From the NCBI GenBank assembly GCA_038501625.1, contig JAZAYU010000178.1, positions 496,001-560,000 of the forward strand: a DNA stretch of 64,000 bases, written 5' to 3'. Under the pieces are notes generated by a model. That model had not been told where the DNA came from. It ran no database searches and was given only the letters and a program-made list of their open reading frames with translations. A program made the position numbers and the translations under genes. The stretch comes from Corbicula japonica (Eukaryota > Mollusca > Bivalvia > Venerida > Cyrenidae). Positions within the stretch are counted from its first letter, which is position 1. Each line of letters opens with the position of its first letter. This document shows positions 24,853 to 37,000 of the stretch, piece after piece.

Positions 24853-25153
24853 TGTACATTTTCCCGATCTTACACTAAAATCTTCTTGGTTTTTTGGATT
24901 CGTCGTCTCAAATATTTACTTTGACAGCCATGATGCTTCCGGTCAGTTTACGGAATTCGTCGATATCGAATTTCGCAATTGTTTTTTCCGATTGGCTGGC
25001 ATTTTAGACTACCAGCCAATCGGAGAAATCGTTGCAAAATTCGATATCGGCGAATACCGTAAACTGACCGGAACCATGCGGAAGCATCATGGCTGTTAGA
25101 CGACGCATCCAAAAACAAAGAAGATTTTAGCGTAAGATCGGGAAAAGGTACAG
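24853..25153. repeat. 300-bp foldback element
   Basis: The left half (cccgatcttacactaaaatc, then gccatgatgcttccggtcag, then tttacggaattcgtcgatat) is repeated inverted in the right half (gatatcggcgaataccgtaa, gaagcatcatggctg, gattttagcgtaagatcggg), with the centre near 25010. The arms are about 145 bp. The minus frame at 24948-25166 is a read through this structure. Confidence 0.75.
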
Positions 25154-25254
25154 TTAATAGACTCATTAAGTCTCATTACTTGGCAGTCGGATAGGTCAGA
25201 TAGTTTAGGTATTATTTAGAAATATAGAAAAAAACTCTAAAATTACCTACCTTA

Positions 25255-25364
25255 CTTCCTAAAATATCGTACCTTCAGGTACGCTAGTTACATTGTACAA
25301 GCGTTGCAAATACCGTGATCGCGGCGTATTTCCGTTCGCGAAGTGTACTAGGTTAGCCAGGGTG
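25255..25364. repeat. Solitary end of the large foldback family
   Basis: The segment with caagcgttgcaaataccgtg, atcgcggcgtatttccgttc and aggttagccagggtg matches the outer ends of the 29069-31914 foldback element (ccgtgatcgcggcgttttgc, ccaggttagccagggtg). Only one end is present. Confidence 0.6.
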
Positions 25365-26276
25365 ATATTGCTTAAATCAAAGACAACTACTGATAAGTTC
25401 AAATAAAAGTCTTAGATTTTATCTTAATAGTTTGGTAATCAGGAGCAAATGAAATTTAGGATTCTGTCTCGTTTTCTGTTTAGAAAAATGAATATATTTT
25501 AGAACGATGGTAGGTTACCGCAAATTTGTTTTTCCAATCACGGTTCATAGAGACTGAGACAGAACATCATAGAAGTCTGCCTGAAGCAAGTCTCAACAAG
25601 AGATTTTTACTGCTTAGTTTATAAAGACAGCACTGTCATAATTATATACTATTGCCTCTACTCGGGTTCGAACCAACTAGCGCCTTGTAATGCTATTCAA
25701 ATCACGCTACGACGCAGATTAGATCTTATTTCGCTGACAACTCCTTTTGAAAATATAAAGTTATAAAAATGTACATTTCTTTATATATATTCAAGAAATT
25801 TGTATTGTGTATTTTTTCAGCGCTAGCTAATTTAAAAAGGTAATAATAAAACAACGTTGATGTTCTTTTTTTGCCTGACATATCACTAGTTCAATATATT
25901 TGTGTTCATCTTTTTAAGAAATAAACTGTCTATCTATAATCTCTTAGAGTTTATCACCTAAAATATCGAAATATTTGACTCGTAGTGTGTGCAAATATGC
26001 TTGAATTGTAAGCACTGCAAGTACGAATGTGGACATAGTTTAAAAATAACGTTTCTGTTTTAGTACAAATATAATTGTTCTTACTTTCCGCTTAAATAAC
26101 AGAAAAGGAAGACGTTTGGTATCACCAAGTGTTATCACTGACGTGTTTTGTTTATGAACAGAAAAAGAGATAAATTATATCATGACAATGAATATGAATT
26201 CAATACATTCCCTAACACCTGCTAATTTATTTTGGACTATTTGAATTTCTGTCCTTAAAATTTAGTGAAATAAACA
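25365..26276. other. Upstream region of the antistasin-like gene
   Basis: No gene or clear promoter element is recognised. The sequence is AT-rich and includes an in-frame stop just before the start codon at 26277. Confidence 0.35.
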
Positions 26277-26352
26277 ATGGCAATATTATTTGGTTGTTTT
26301 TTGACATTTTATCTGATTCTTGAATCAACAGGAAATTTGACAAATAAAACAG
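26277..26352 (+). CDS. Exon 1: signal peptide
   Basis: The ATG is followed by AILFGCFLTFYLILESTG and then NLTNKT, a hydrophobic secretion signal with two nearby N-glycosylation sequons. The exon ends in phase 1 at a gtgcgt donor. The alternative is a different first exon upstream, but the phase and signal-like sequence fit well. Confidence 0.75.
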
Positions 26353-28009
26353 GTGCGTGAAGTTTTTTTTAATTTACATGTATGCAGTGGCTGTACTGTA
26401 CTGTACTGTTCTGTTATACTGCACTACTATTAAGGTTTTTGAGAGTTATGAAATTGATTCTACTACGCTAAAAGTCATACGTGGATTTCGTTCATAATTA
26501 CCCATACAATGTGTGTTTCAACCCAGTTGGAAAGAAATTCGGGTTCTTGCATTTCTTCTATCGGTTTTAGTATACATTTAAACAGCTCGATGTTGTGCTT
26601 CTAGAACACTTATTTGTTTGATGAATTCTAAGGCAATGTTTCTTTGTGATGCCGATTAAATTAATCACTTTAATTAGTGAACATTTTCAAACAAACTAGC
26701 TTCCGTTGAATACGGCAACACGACTACACATTGTACTTTGCACAGTGTAGTGCCGGTAATTGACTTACTTTAAGTTTTAGGTTTACTCTCAATTTTCATT
26801 GGTTCCATTTGCATCTAAATAAATAGTATCAAAACACTTTGTTAAAAGGGACCCAAATGATCGTTAACAAGACACATAACGTGGAACGACGGGCTTTAAT
26901 TTCTAACAACGGACGCCAGGTTCGATCCTTTCCAATGATGATGGGGTCTCCGATGGCGTTTCCTGGCAACATGATGCAAGGGAACCTAATGTCTGGATCA
27001 GCACAGACCCAATGTATAACTGAAGATATAGTGTGTCCCTCCTGGTGCCTGATGGAAGATGAATGGGGATGTAAATACTGTCCATGTGGCCCAGGTAAGG
27101 AACTTTGTTACATAATATATAAAACAGAATTTGTTTACGTCAAAAATCCTCACTTTCACTAATACTGGTATATATGCAACCAGGACGAATGGGTTAAACG
27201 TGGAATGAACTCGGGCAGTAATATGCATTCCCATTACTGCCCATGAACAGGCTCAATCAAACCGAGCTTCCAGTATTTTCATATTTGTCGTGTTCGGTTG
27301 CTTTCAAAGTTCCCATTTCACCTATTTCCATTTGGTAGTACAATGTAATAATTAGTTTAAATATTTTGTGATAAGTACTTTAACCATTTTTGCTATTTCG
27401 ACCTACATCATTGTACATGTAACCATAGAGTATGAAAGTTGTGGGAATTTGGAACATGGTATCATAAACAATATAATGTAGGCGGTGTTTTATTTGTCGA
27501 ATATCTCTTTAAAGGGGCTGTTTATACTGTCTCATATTTAGTATAGCCAAACTTCGGGGAGAGGGAAGGTGCCAAATTTTAAGTGCTCCAGCGACCACTA
27601 GCAGATAGCTATATTTACAAAAAACTCGGCAACAAGCGAGTTAAAAATGTAAAACGACAGAGCGGGATCAGAAGGGATATACGAACACCATCATCAACAT
27701 TTCAGCAAATGGAATGTCTCCGCCGTTGGTCTCGAACCACAAACCTGCCACAACCCACGATCGGAAGGAGGATAACCAGGATTGTATCGGCACTATACTG
27801 TGCATGCTCAGCTGTAAGGACGGCTACAAACTCGGGTCCCGCAGTGAGCAGAGTGGATGCCAGTCGTGTACTTGTGTGAAGAAAAACGAAACGGAAAATA
27901 CGACACCTGCCTCGGGTAAGATTGACTGTTTATCAGTATTAAGTGATTTCCGAATCATTAGTCGTTAGGCCCTCAGCAAATCAATTATAACATAACAGAC
28001 AATAATAAC

Positions 28010-28060
<51 letters not shown>

Positions 28061-31000
28061 TATTATTATTATTATTATTAAATCTTTATTTAACAAAGAT
28101 AACTTATTAAGACAACAGAATCATGATGAAATCACTTATTTACAATGAGACTTTCAAATATAACAAAATAAAACAAAAATTGTAATAAACATGCACAAAA
28201 CCACCGTTCATGCAAATGTGCAATTTAAGTCCGTCCTTACTGGTCTCGGTTATAAAACTGATCGTGCGACGTGAAGGGTTTTTGCACTGATTCTCCTGAA
28301 ACTACGCTGCATGCACCGGCATGTTCAGAAACTACACATGAAGTAAGCATTGCTAACGTGCTACAAGTTTTTATTTCCGCAATCACTGCGCATCACCAGT
28401 AATAATAATTCTTTAGATGAATAAAACTTCATCGTAGAGGATGCATTTGAAGTGAAAAAATTGTGTAAAAAAAGTTATCAAGTTATCAACAACGCCTTAA
28501 ATGTATTGACATTTAATCTGTATTCATAGCTTTAAAGCAAGATGACTGTACCGGACCAGCATGTTCGGCTAAAAACGGCAAGTATTCTCCGTACCGGAAG
28601 TGCTTTTTGTGTTGCATATTCTTTAGGGAAACACTCTTTCCCATATTTTTGTAGGCCATAGTCTAGGCTTTGTACTTCTAAATTTCGATTTTGATTAAAG
28701 GCTGTCCAGTTATGAACTTTAGATTCATTCCGTATTTCTTGCCTCTAGCACTTTAATATGCGTAAATTAATGTGATATTTATCTTTGCCGCCAAAGCTTA
28801 ATATCCTACATCACTTTGTTGTATTTATTCGACAATAAAAAATTTAAAGCTATGGCCACAGTGACTCTGTGACCTATGAAAAAGAGTCGCATCCATTCTT
28901 TTACGCGTGCTTTTAATACTGACAATTCGGATATGATTATGATTTTTTTTATTTTTTGTTTCGGGGTGTGGAGGGCCCAGTTTCAGCCGAAGTTCATTTG
29001 CTTGATATTGTGAAACCAGTGCTACGTTCGCGACAAGTTTAACGCGAATTCGCGCAGCTGCCCGCTATCACCCTGGCTTACCTGGTACGCTTCGCGAACG
29101 GCATTACGCCGCGATGACGGCATTTGCAACGCTTTTAACCGGCATAACCGGTGTCAATGTAGGTGATTTTGTGGGGTAAGGTCGGAAAATCGCAGAGTCT
29201 TTGGTTAGATATTTAAACAATACTCAAACCAATAGGCCTTTACGGCTGTCAGATCCTGGCTATTTATGAATCTAGTCTTCTATGTGTCCAGAATACAGTA
29301 GTTTGCTCAATCATTCGTGAAAATGGACCTCTGTGTGCTGCAAAAGTTGTAAATTTCCTATTCAAACGGATTTTTTGTTGATCTAAACTGAAGTCTTGTG
29401 AAGAATTATGACTGCATAAATTTTTTATGCACTGGAGGACACTGCAGTGTAAAATTTGAGTGTGTTTTATCTATATTTTACCTGCTTCTTGCAAAAAATG
29501 AGAGGCCACGCACCGTACACCGGCACTTGATTTTTGCTACGCTGCGTATCACGGCATTTTATGCGATGCTGGTATTAAAATATACTTCAGTTGTCGAAAT
29601 ATTAAACTGTTTCTTCACATCTAATATAGTTGTAGATTGTTGTGTTGGTGTACATTACAAAACAATGTTTGACATACTTAATTCTTCCTTCAACATGCAG
29701 GAGCGGATCCGGATTGTATTTTTTTTTGGATCGCTCAAGCCCCCTTTTGGCTCATCAATATTTAGTTTTCATGGTAGTTATGGCTAGAAAGTTGGAATTA
29801 TCACATAACTACCTAAAGACTTACTCAAACGAACTTCTTTTGTGGAAATCTTTGATCTTACCCTGAACAAAGCTATCAGTCTGAGGGTATTTCACGCAAT
29901 ACAGGAGTCCGCTACCGATGAAAACCCCAATAAATAATTTGTGAAAGATTTGTGATTATGTTTACTTAATAACAATTATATTAATATTTTCATGGAGATT
30001 ATAGCCAGAGAGTTGGAATTATCACATAACTACAATAAGGCTGACCCAGTCGAACCCATTTCTTTTGAAATTGTTTCATCCAACTCTGAGCAAGGCTATC
30101 AGAGTATTGCACGCAAAACAGGGCTGAAACCCCAATCAATAATTTGTGAAAGATAGTTTATGTTTATTTTAAATAACTGACTTGACCTTTGGCCTGTGGT
30201 TAAAAATGAAATAACGTACATAATGCTGTAACCACTTTACATCAAATATGTATACCAAGTGTAATCACTCTATCTTGTTCACTTTACTTTATGAGTTATT
30301 GAAATATTAAGTTTTCTCTATTTTAATAACAGACACCTTCCGTAGACCATTAGTGAAAATAAAAGGCCGTGCATAATTTTCGTATTGCCATTTAAATGAA
30401 TGATCTTGACTACTTCTAAATTATAAAAGTATTTTTTTCTTATTTATGTGTTCCTGACCTTAGACCTTTGGTGAAAAATGATCCTGCATATCATGCTCTT
30501 GGTACACAGATCAGCAGATTAAAGTGACTACAGCATAATGTACAACATTTCATTTTTCACCACATGTCAAAGGTCAAGTCAATTACTTGCAATAAACATA
30601 ATTAGCACAGTCACATTACGAAAAAATACGTCAAACCTATGCAAAATTGCAAAAGAAATGAAATGTTCAATACCCGTCACAATTAGTATAAACAACAACA
30701 TATCCTAAATTGGACAAAATCGGACCACGGATACTCCCTTAAGTAGTATTTTAAAAATAAGACAAGTTGAACGCAAAAATATAAAATAAATCAATTTCTT
30801 TTCTTTTCAATACGATCTTTCAAAATCTAGTCTTTCATTCGACTTCTATAAATGATTTTTGTCAATAAACATTAAGTTTTTTTAACATTAATATATTACA
30901 CTTTACATGTAATAGACAAAGATTGAAACAATGCTTAATGTTGATTTGCCCCACCCACACCCTACTGCTTCTTAACAAGGGGTAGATTTTTATAATCAAT

Positions 31001-34000
31001 TTAACTTTTATTGAAACAATCAACGTCATATAAATCTATCTTTCACAAATTATTGATTGGGGTTTTCATCGGTAGCGGACTTGGGTATTGCGTGAAATAC
31101 TCTGCTATCTTTGTTCATGGTCGAATCAAAGATTTCCACAAAAGAAGTTCGTTTGGGTCAGTCACAGGGCAGTTATGTGATTATTCCAACTTTCTGGCCA
31201 AAATCACCATTAATACGAAATACTGATGCGCCAAAAGGGGGCTTGAGCAACCCCAAAGAATACCTTCCGGATTCGCTCCTGCTTGTTGATGGAAGAATTT
31301 GTAAGTATATCAAAACCTTTTTTTGCAATGTACACCAACACATCAAACTACGGCTCAATTAAATGTGGAGAAACAGTAAAAGATTTTGACAATCAAAGTA
31401 TAGTTTTATACCAGCATCGAATAAAATGCCGTGATACGCAGCGTAGCAAAAATCAAGTGCCGGTGTACGGTGTGTGGCCTCTCATTTTTTAACAAGAATT
31501 AAGTAAAATATAGATAAAACACACACAAATTTTACACTGCAGTGTCCTCCAATACAGACATTTTTTATGCAGTCATAATTTTTCACTCAACTTTAGTTTA
31601 GCTCAAGAAAAATACATTTGAACAGGAAATTTACAACTTTTGCAGCACACAGAGGTCCATTTTCCCGAATGATTGAGCAAACTACTGTATTCTGGACACA
31701 GAGAAGACTAGAATCATAAATAGCCATGATTTGACAGCCGTATAGGCCTATTGGTTTGAGCATTATTTAAATATCTAACCAAAAACTCTGCGATTTTCTT
31801 ACCTTACCCCACAAAATCTCCTACATTGACACCGGTTATGCCGGTTAAAAGCGTTGCATATGCCGTGATCGCGGCGTTTTGCCGTTCGCGAAGCGTACCA
31901 GGTTAGCCAGGGTGGCTATTTAGTAAATCACGCATACAAACATTCGACTTGAAGTGACTTTCGCATCCGTTTTACGCTTCTCTTTCCACAGGTTTATTAT
32001 TGTGTTCTTATCTATTTGCTTGCCTGCAGCGAGCTTATTTGTGCCAGATTTGTGATTCAAACACCTGCTTGCCATCTGATGGTGTTTTTGTTTTGAATGC
32101 TTCATTATTAGCAAAAAGCAGATCTGTTTAAACTTTCCGTCACGTAACATTAGTGTTTGCCAAACATAACATAATGAGGTATTGCTACCTCGTGAATCTG
32201 CTTAAACCTCTGTGCGTAAACTTTGCTAAGAAACACGTAACCGTGCGCGCATAAGCAATCTTACCAGTTTTATTGTTTGTCGTTCCCAGAACAAAAGCTT
32301 TCGGAATGAAGGGTCAAAGAGCAATCCACTCAGCAGTACTAGAGTACTTAAACTTTGTTGCTTTTAAGGTGATTAATCTGGGCTGAAGGTTATAAAACTG
32401 AGATAGGAAACCGGTCTCAAATCTCAAGCATCAGATGTTTGAGATTTGAGACTGGTTTCTAAGCTCAGTTTTATAACCTTGTGCACTGATTTACAAAGAA
32501 AGCGGCACAATTACTCCAGCGACCAACAGCACGGAAGAAGCAGCTGGAAACGGATGCAGATGGCCACTGTGCATGAACGGACGTGAGTGTGAACATCATG
32601 TAGACGGATCTTTTACTGCATTTCTTTTTAATGTTTCGGTGCTCATGATTAGGTACCTTACATTTTATTATATGATATAAAATTAAAACATGCTTCATTC
32701 GTTCATAATATTGTACGTTACCAGTTCATGAACAGTTGCCAAAACTTCATTAAGTATTTATGATATTTATACGACCTTTGTTAATGTCATGAAAAACCTC
32801 CAGATTCAACAATAAAAATTGTGTTAGGGTAGGACCATTTAAACTTAATTAGAATGTTATTTCTAGACATATTGCATCTACGGACTGGTCAGTCTGGTTC
32901 TATATAGACTGACAACTTAAATTTGTTTTAGAAGGTACGGGGACTGGACCTGGCGCTTCTGTATCGCTTTCAAGCAGTGGAACATTGTCAGGGGGTATAT
33001 GCAATGAAACTTTCAATATTCCCAAATAACATTAATTTAAGCTGTTTCTGTGTATTTATAATCATAATATTTTAACCATAATATATTTAAAGCTTAAGTA
33101 AAAACGTCTTAAAAATAAATAACACATTTCGTGTCTTTTATTACATGTAACACTGATTTGAATGTAACATGCATTTATATATCGCATATAAATGCATGTG
33201 TTTTATCCACATTTGAATATTATTAACAACAGGGACGTCTTTTGGTGGCTCGATCCCCGGTATAGACTGCATGGGACCAGCCTGCTCTGCAAAGAATGGT
33301 AGTTCCATTTGAAAATTTGATATTTTTATTATGACAGGCATTTGTATTGAGAAATGCAATGTAAAGCCTAAGTAAAAACAAACTTTTCAGTTTAAATAAG
33401 AATGGCCGTAAACTACCTATCAGACTCGGTTCGATGTATATATACTTTTGAATATGAATATGTGTCATCCATGTGAAATAACTAGATGAAATAAAATTCA
33501 TTTCTTAACAAATATAGGCACAAATGAATAAATAATTTTATCAATTTACAGGTAGCAGAAAAGTTTTATGTTACCTTAAAATGAGTAATTACTATAAAAA
33601 TGAAAGTTAAAAACTAATTTCTTACTTTGTCCATCAAAGACCTTGCATTAATAATTGCATAGGTTTATAGCTCAAATACTCAAAGATCATGTAACATAAG
33701 GTAAGTCATTGTGCCTGAGCTTTGCTTAGTGAAACACAACGCATCTTCCCTTTATGCACTCTACGTTATATGTATTCATGTTACCAATGCTTGCTTCTTG
33801 GTCTGAAGGTTATAAAGCTGAGATTGGAAACCAGTCTCAAATCTCAAGTATCTGATTGGCTGAAATGGCGACTGGTCGCCATTACAGCCAATCAGATGCT
33901 TGAGATTTGAGACTGGTTTCCATGCTCAGTTTTATAACCTTGGGCATTGATTTGATGCTACAATTACTTACTTACTGGTTTTGAGATTTGCATAACTTTT

Positions 34001-37000
34001 TGAATTCTGAATTAATCAAAACTGTCTTAACTGAGCTTGTGTAAAGTCGAATGATGTTTCAAGCAAATGTACACCTTTCTAAATTGAACTTGATTTCATT
34101 TAAAGATTTGACTAGTTATAAGAAGTTGATTTATAAATACTCATGTAGGAATGCATTTTGTGTCCAATTTCGGGATGTCTCCACCCTCGCCTCCTCCACA
34201 ATTACAGTCGACACCGCCCCAACAACTACCAAGTACTAGGCCCCCTCAGCCAGCCAGTCATAAGGAAGAGTCTGTAGTGTTTTCTCCAACAAAGCCACCA
34301 GCCAGATTGTACCTGGTTCCGGTACCGACAGATGCCCCAGAGAAACACTGTGCCCGGCTGGAATACTGTATGAACCATTGTCAGTACGGGTTTCAGGTGG
34401 AACACTCTAGACAAGAATGTCCAAACTGTAACTGTATCGTACGTAAGTATATGTTTTGTCGTGAATTGTCCTGCACTGTCGTTTTATTAGTGGTTCGTTG
34501 ACATTTACTTACACTGTATATACTAGGTACATGTACATTGCAAACGTTCTAATAATCATTTTACAAAAAAGGGTTTTTACTCTGCTTTGTTACAATGAAT
34601 ATATCGTCCGATTCGGTCATCATATCTTCTGCAGCATCGAATGAATTCTTGCACACCAATGTTCATAAAATCTCCTTACACCCCACGTACAAAAACATAA
34701 ATTTCTTCTACGATATTAAAATTAGGTCAGAAATAAAAACTAAACACATCAAGTAAAACGGATATACGGTATGCAAGAAAATGAACTTATCGCGTATGCT
34801 CGGTTAGGATGGGAAAGTCCGGCCTCCGGGAAACTGTTATTTTTCGGTAACTCCCGTAAACAGTGCCGTCGCTCCGAATTTTCGCATTTGAACCGAGCAC
34901 ACTTGAAATATACTTATACTCTACCACACTGGAATAGTCAGCCGATGCAATAACAGGCGTAGTTGCAAAATGTAGCGATATTCAAAAATTGACCGATAGT
35001 AAATTAAGAAGAATTAATTTATTATAACTGATGAAATTTACAACCAAAGCATAAACGCAACTTTCCTTGAATTGATTTCAGATTTGTTATATGTTACCGA
35101 TAGAATTAAGGTTTATATGTCAAACCATTAAAATGGTTTGAATTTACAAATTAACAGACGTCCCGTTGTTGAAAGATAATTGTCAAGAAATTGTATGTAT
35201 TAATTTTTATGAAACGTTTCAGCACTCACACCACCGCCACCTACAACAGAAAAGCCGGACTTTATGTCGATATTGAGGGTGTGTCCTGACGCCGTACACT
35301 GTATGAAGACCTGCTCTCAGGGATATACTCTTACCACCTCACAAACTGAAGAGTGTCCAATATGCACTTGCAATAGAGGTGAGTCATATAGAACTTTCTC
35401 AAGGTGCTTCGGTCAAATTAGAAAGAGGGTATAATATTATCATATTTACGTTATCGCATAAATGTATTTTAAACAAACGTAAAATCCCAAATTTATCAGA
35501 AATCACATGTTATACTAAATAAAAATTCATTAGATTGATTCTATGGAGTAAATAAGTCATTAAATAATAAATAAGGGGTGTTATGTTGAGTTCTACCATT
35601 GTAAATTCATGTAACGAATTCGGGTTAAAAGCATGCTATAACAGCGTGATAAATAACGAATACAAATTATTTTTTTCAAAAATCATTAGTTTTAACTTAG
35701 TGTGGAAGAAATAAAAAATAAAAGTACATTTTAGAAAAAAAAGATTGGGCTCGGGTTAGATTCGTGATTACGGCCGTCAATCAAGTATGCACTGCAGTAC
35801 AGACAGCCTTATACTACGTAAATAGAGCCGCCATGTGACAAATACAAACATCCCAAAGTTATGCAACTTAAACAAAATATTCACTATATTTCAGAGCCAA
35901 AGATTTTGTTACTTTGTGAACAGCCCTTATCCTGTTCAAACGGTTGTACAGTCGGATACAGAGGCAACGATGTCGGTTGTCCAACATGTAACTGTGTGGC
36001 TCCAACAGGTCTGATTAATCTACTATAAAGTCGATGACGAAAATTTTCAAACTTTGAGAAAAGTAGTTATGCAATTATTCACTTGATTGCGTTGAATAAT
36101 ATTGTTTTAAATAACATATATTTCAGGATAATTACCAGATGCTATACAGTTTAAACGTACTAACAATTTTTTTTAATTAATAATACATATTTTATTCGTT
36201 CATTATATAATACATCAAATGCCATCAGCTAAATATTATACTCTTCCGTATGTTTCGTTTTGGTCAAAATCAAACTTTTTTATCTGTCTAGAGACACGGC
36301 TTCATGTTGAGGTTCATACAACAATAATAAACTCTGCGCTTTCTTGCAATCCAAAGTTCTCATGCGTTGAGACATGTTCCCTGGGGTACAGAACTGGTGA
36401 TAACGGTTGCCCAACATGTTTATGTTTGGAGCCACTGACAGGTAAGTTGCATGCTGGACACTTCATATACTAATGAACGTTTGTTTGCAGCTATATGTCC
36501 TGTAAACCCTATACATTGAAAATAATTTAATTCTTGTGAACGTAGAACCCCATAAAATGGAGTGCAGTGGTCTTCACATACTAGTAGATAAACATGGATT
36601 GGTGCGTAGTAAGAAAAGCATAATCATAAGTCAAAACTGAACCAAACTTCTTTTAGACTTCAAGGATCCGAGGCAAACTAATTTTTTATTTCAGATTAAT
36701 GACATAGTCGATGTCGTACATAAGGTATTGCGCCCTCGCCATTGCTTTGCCATAGAGAAAAAAAAGAAAAATATATAAATCTCTCAAACGGCACAATGCA
36801 CTTCCAAGAAAAGTTAGAACAGTAGAGAAAAATAGTTAGACCTAACAAATACCTAAAATTATATTTGCAATTTATCACAAAAACCATGCAACAAAAAACA
36901 ACAATTCAAATGTCAACATGCTTGAAATGATAGTGGCAGCATTATCTAAGGTCTTTGAAAATATCTTTCAATTGTGAAGAGAGAAATCAACATTTTTATT

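Noticed and set aside
27583..27879. A 98-residue plus-strand frame over exon 3
   Set aside because: It is out of frame with the exon that encodes the cysteine domain and has no motif.
29398..31492. Several short frames on both strands as genes
   Set aside because: They are mirror reads of the two arms of the foldback element.
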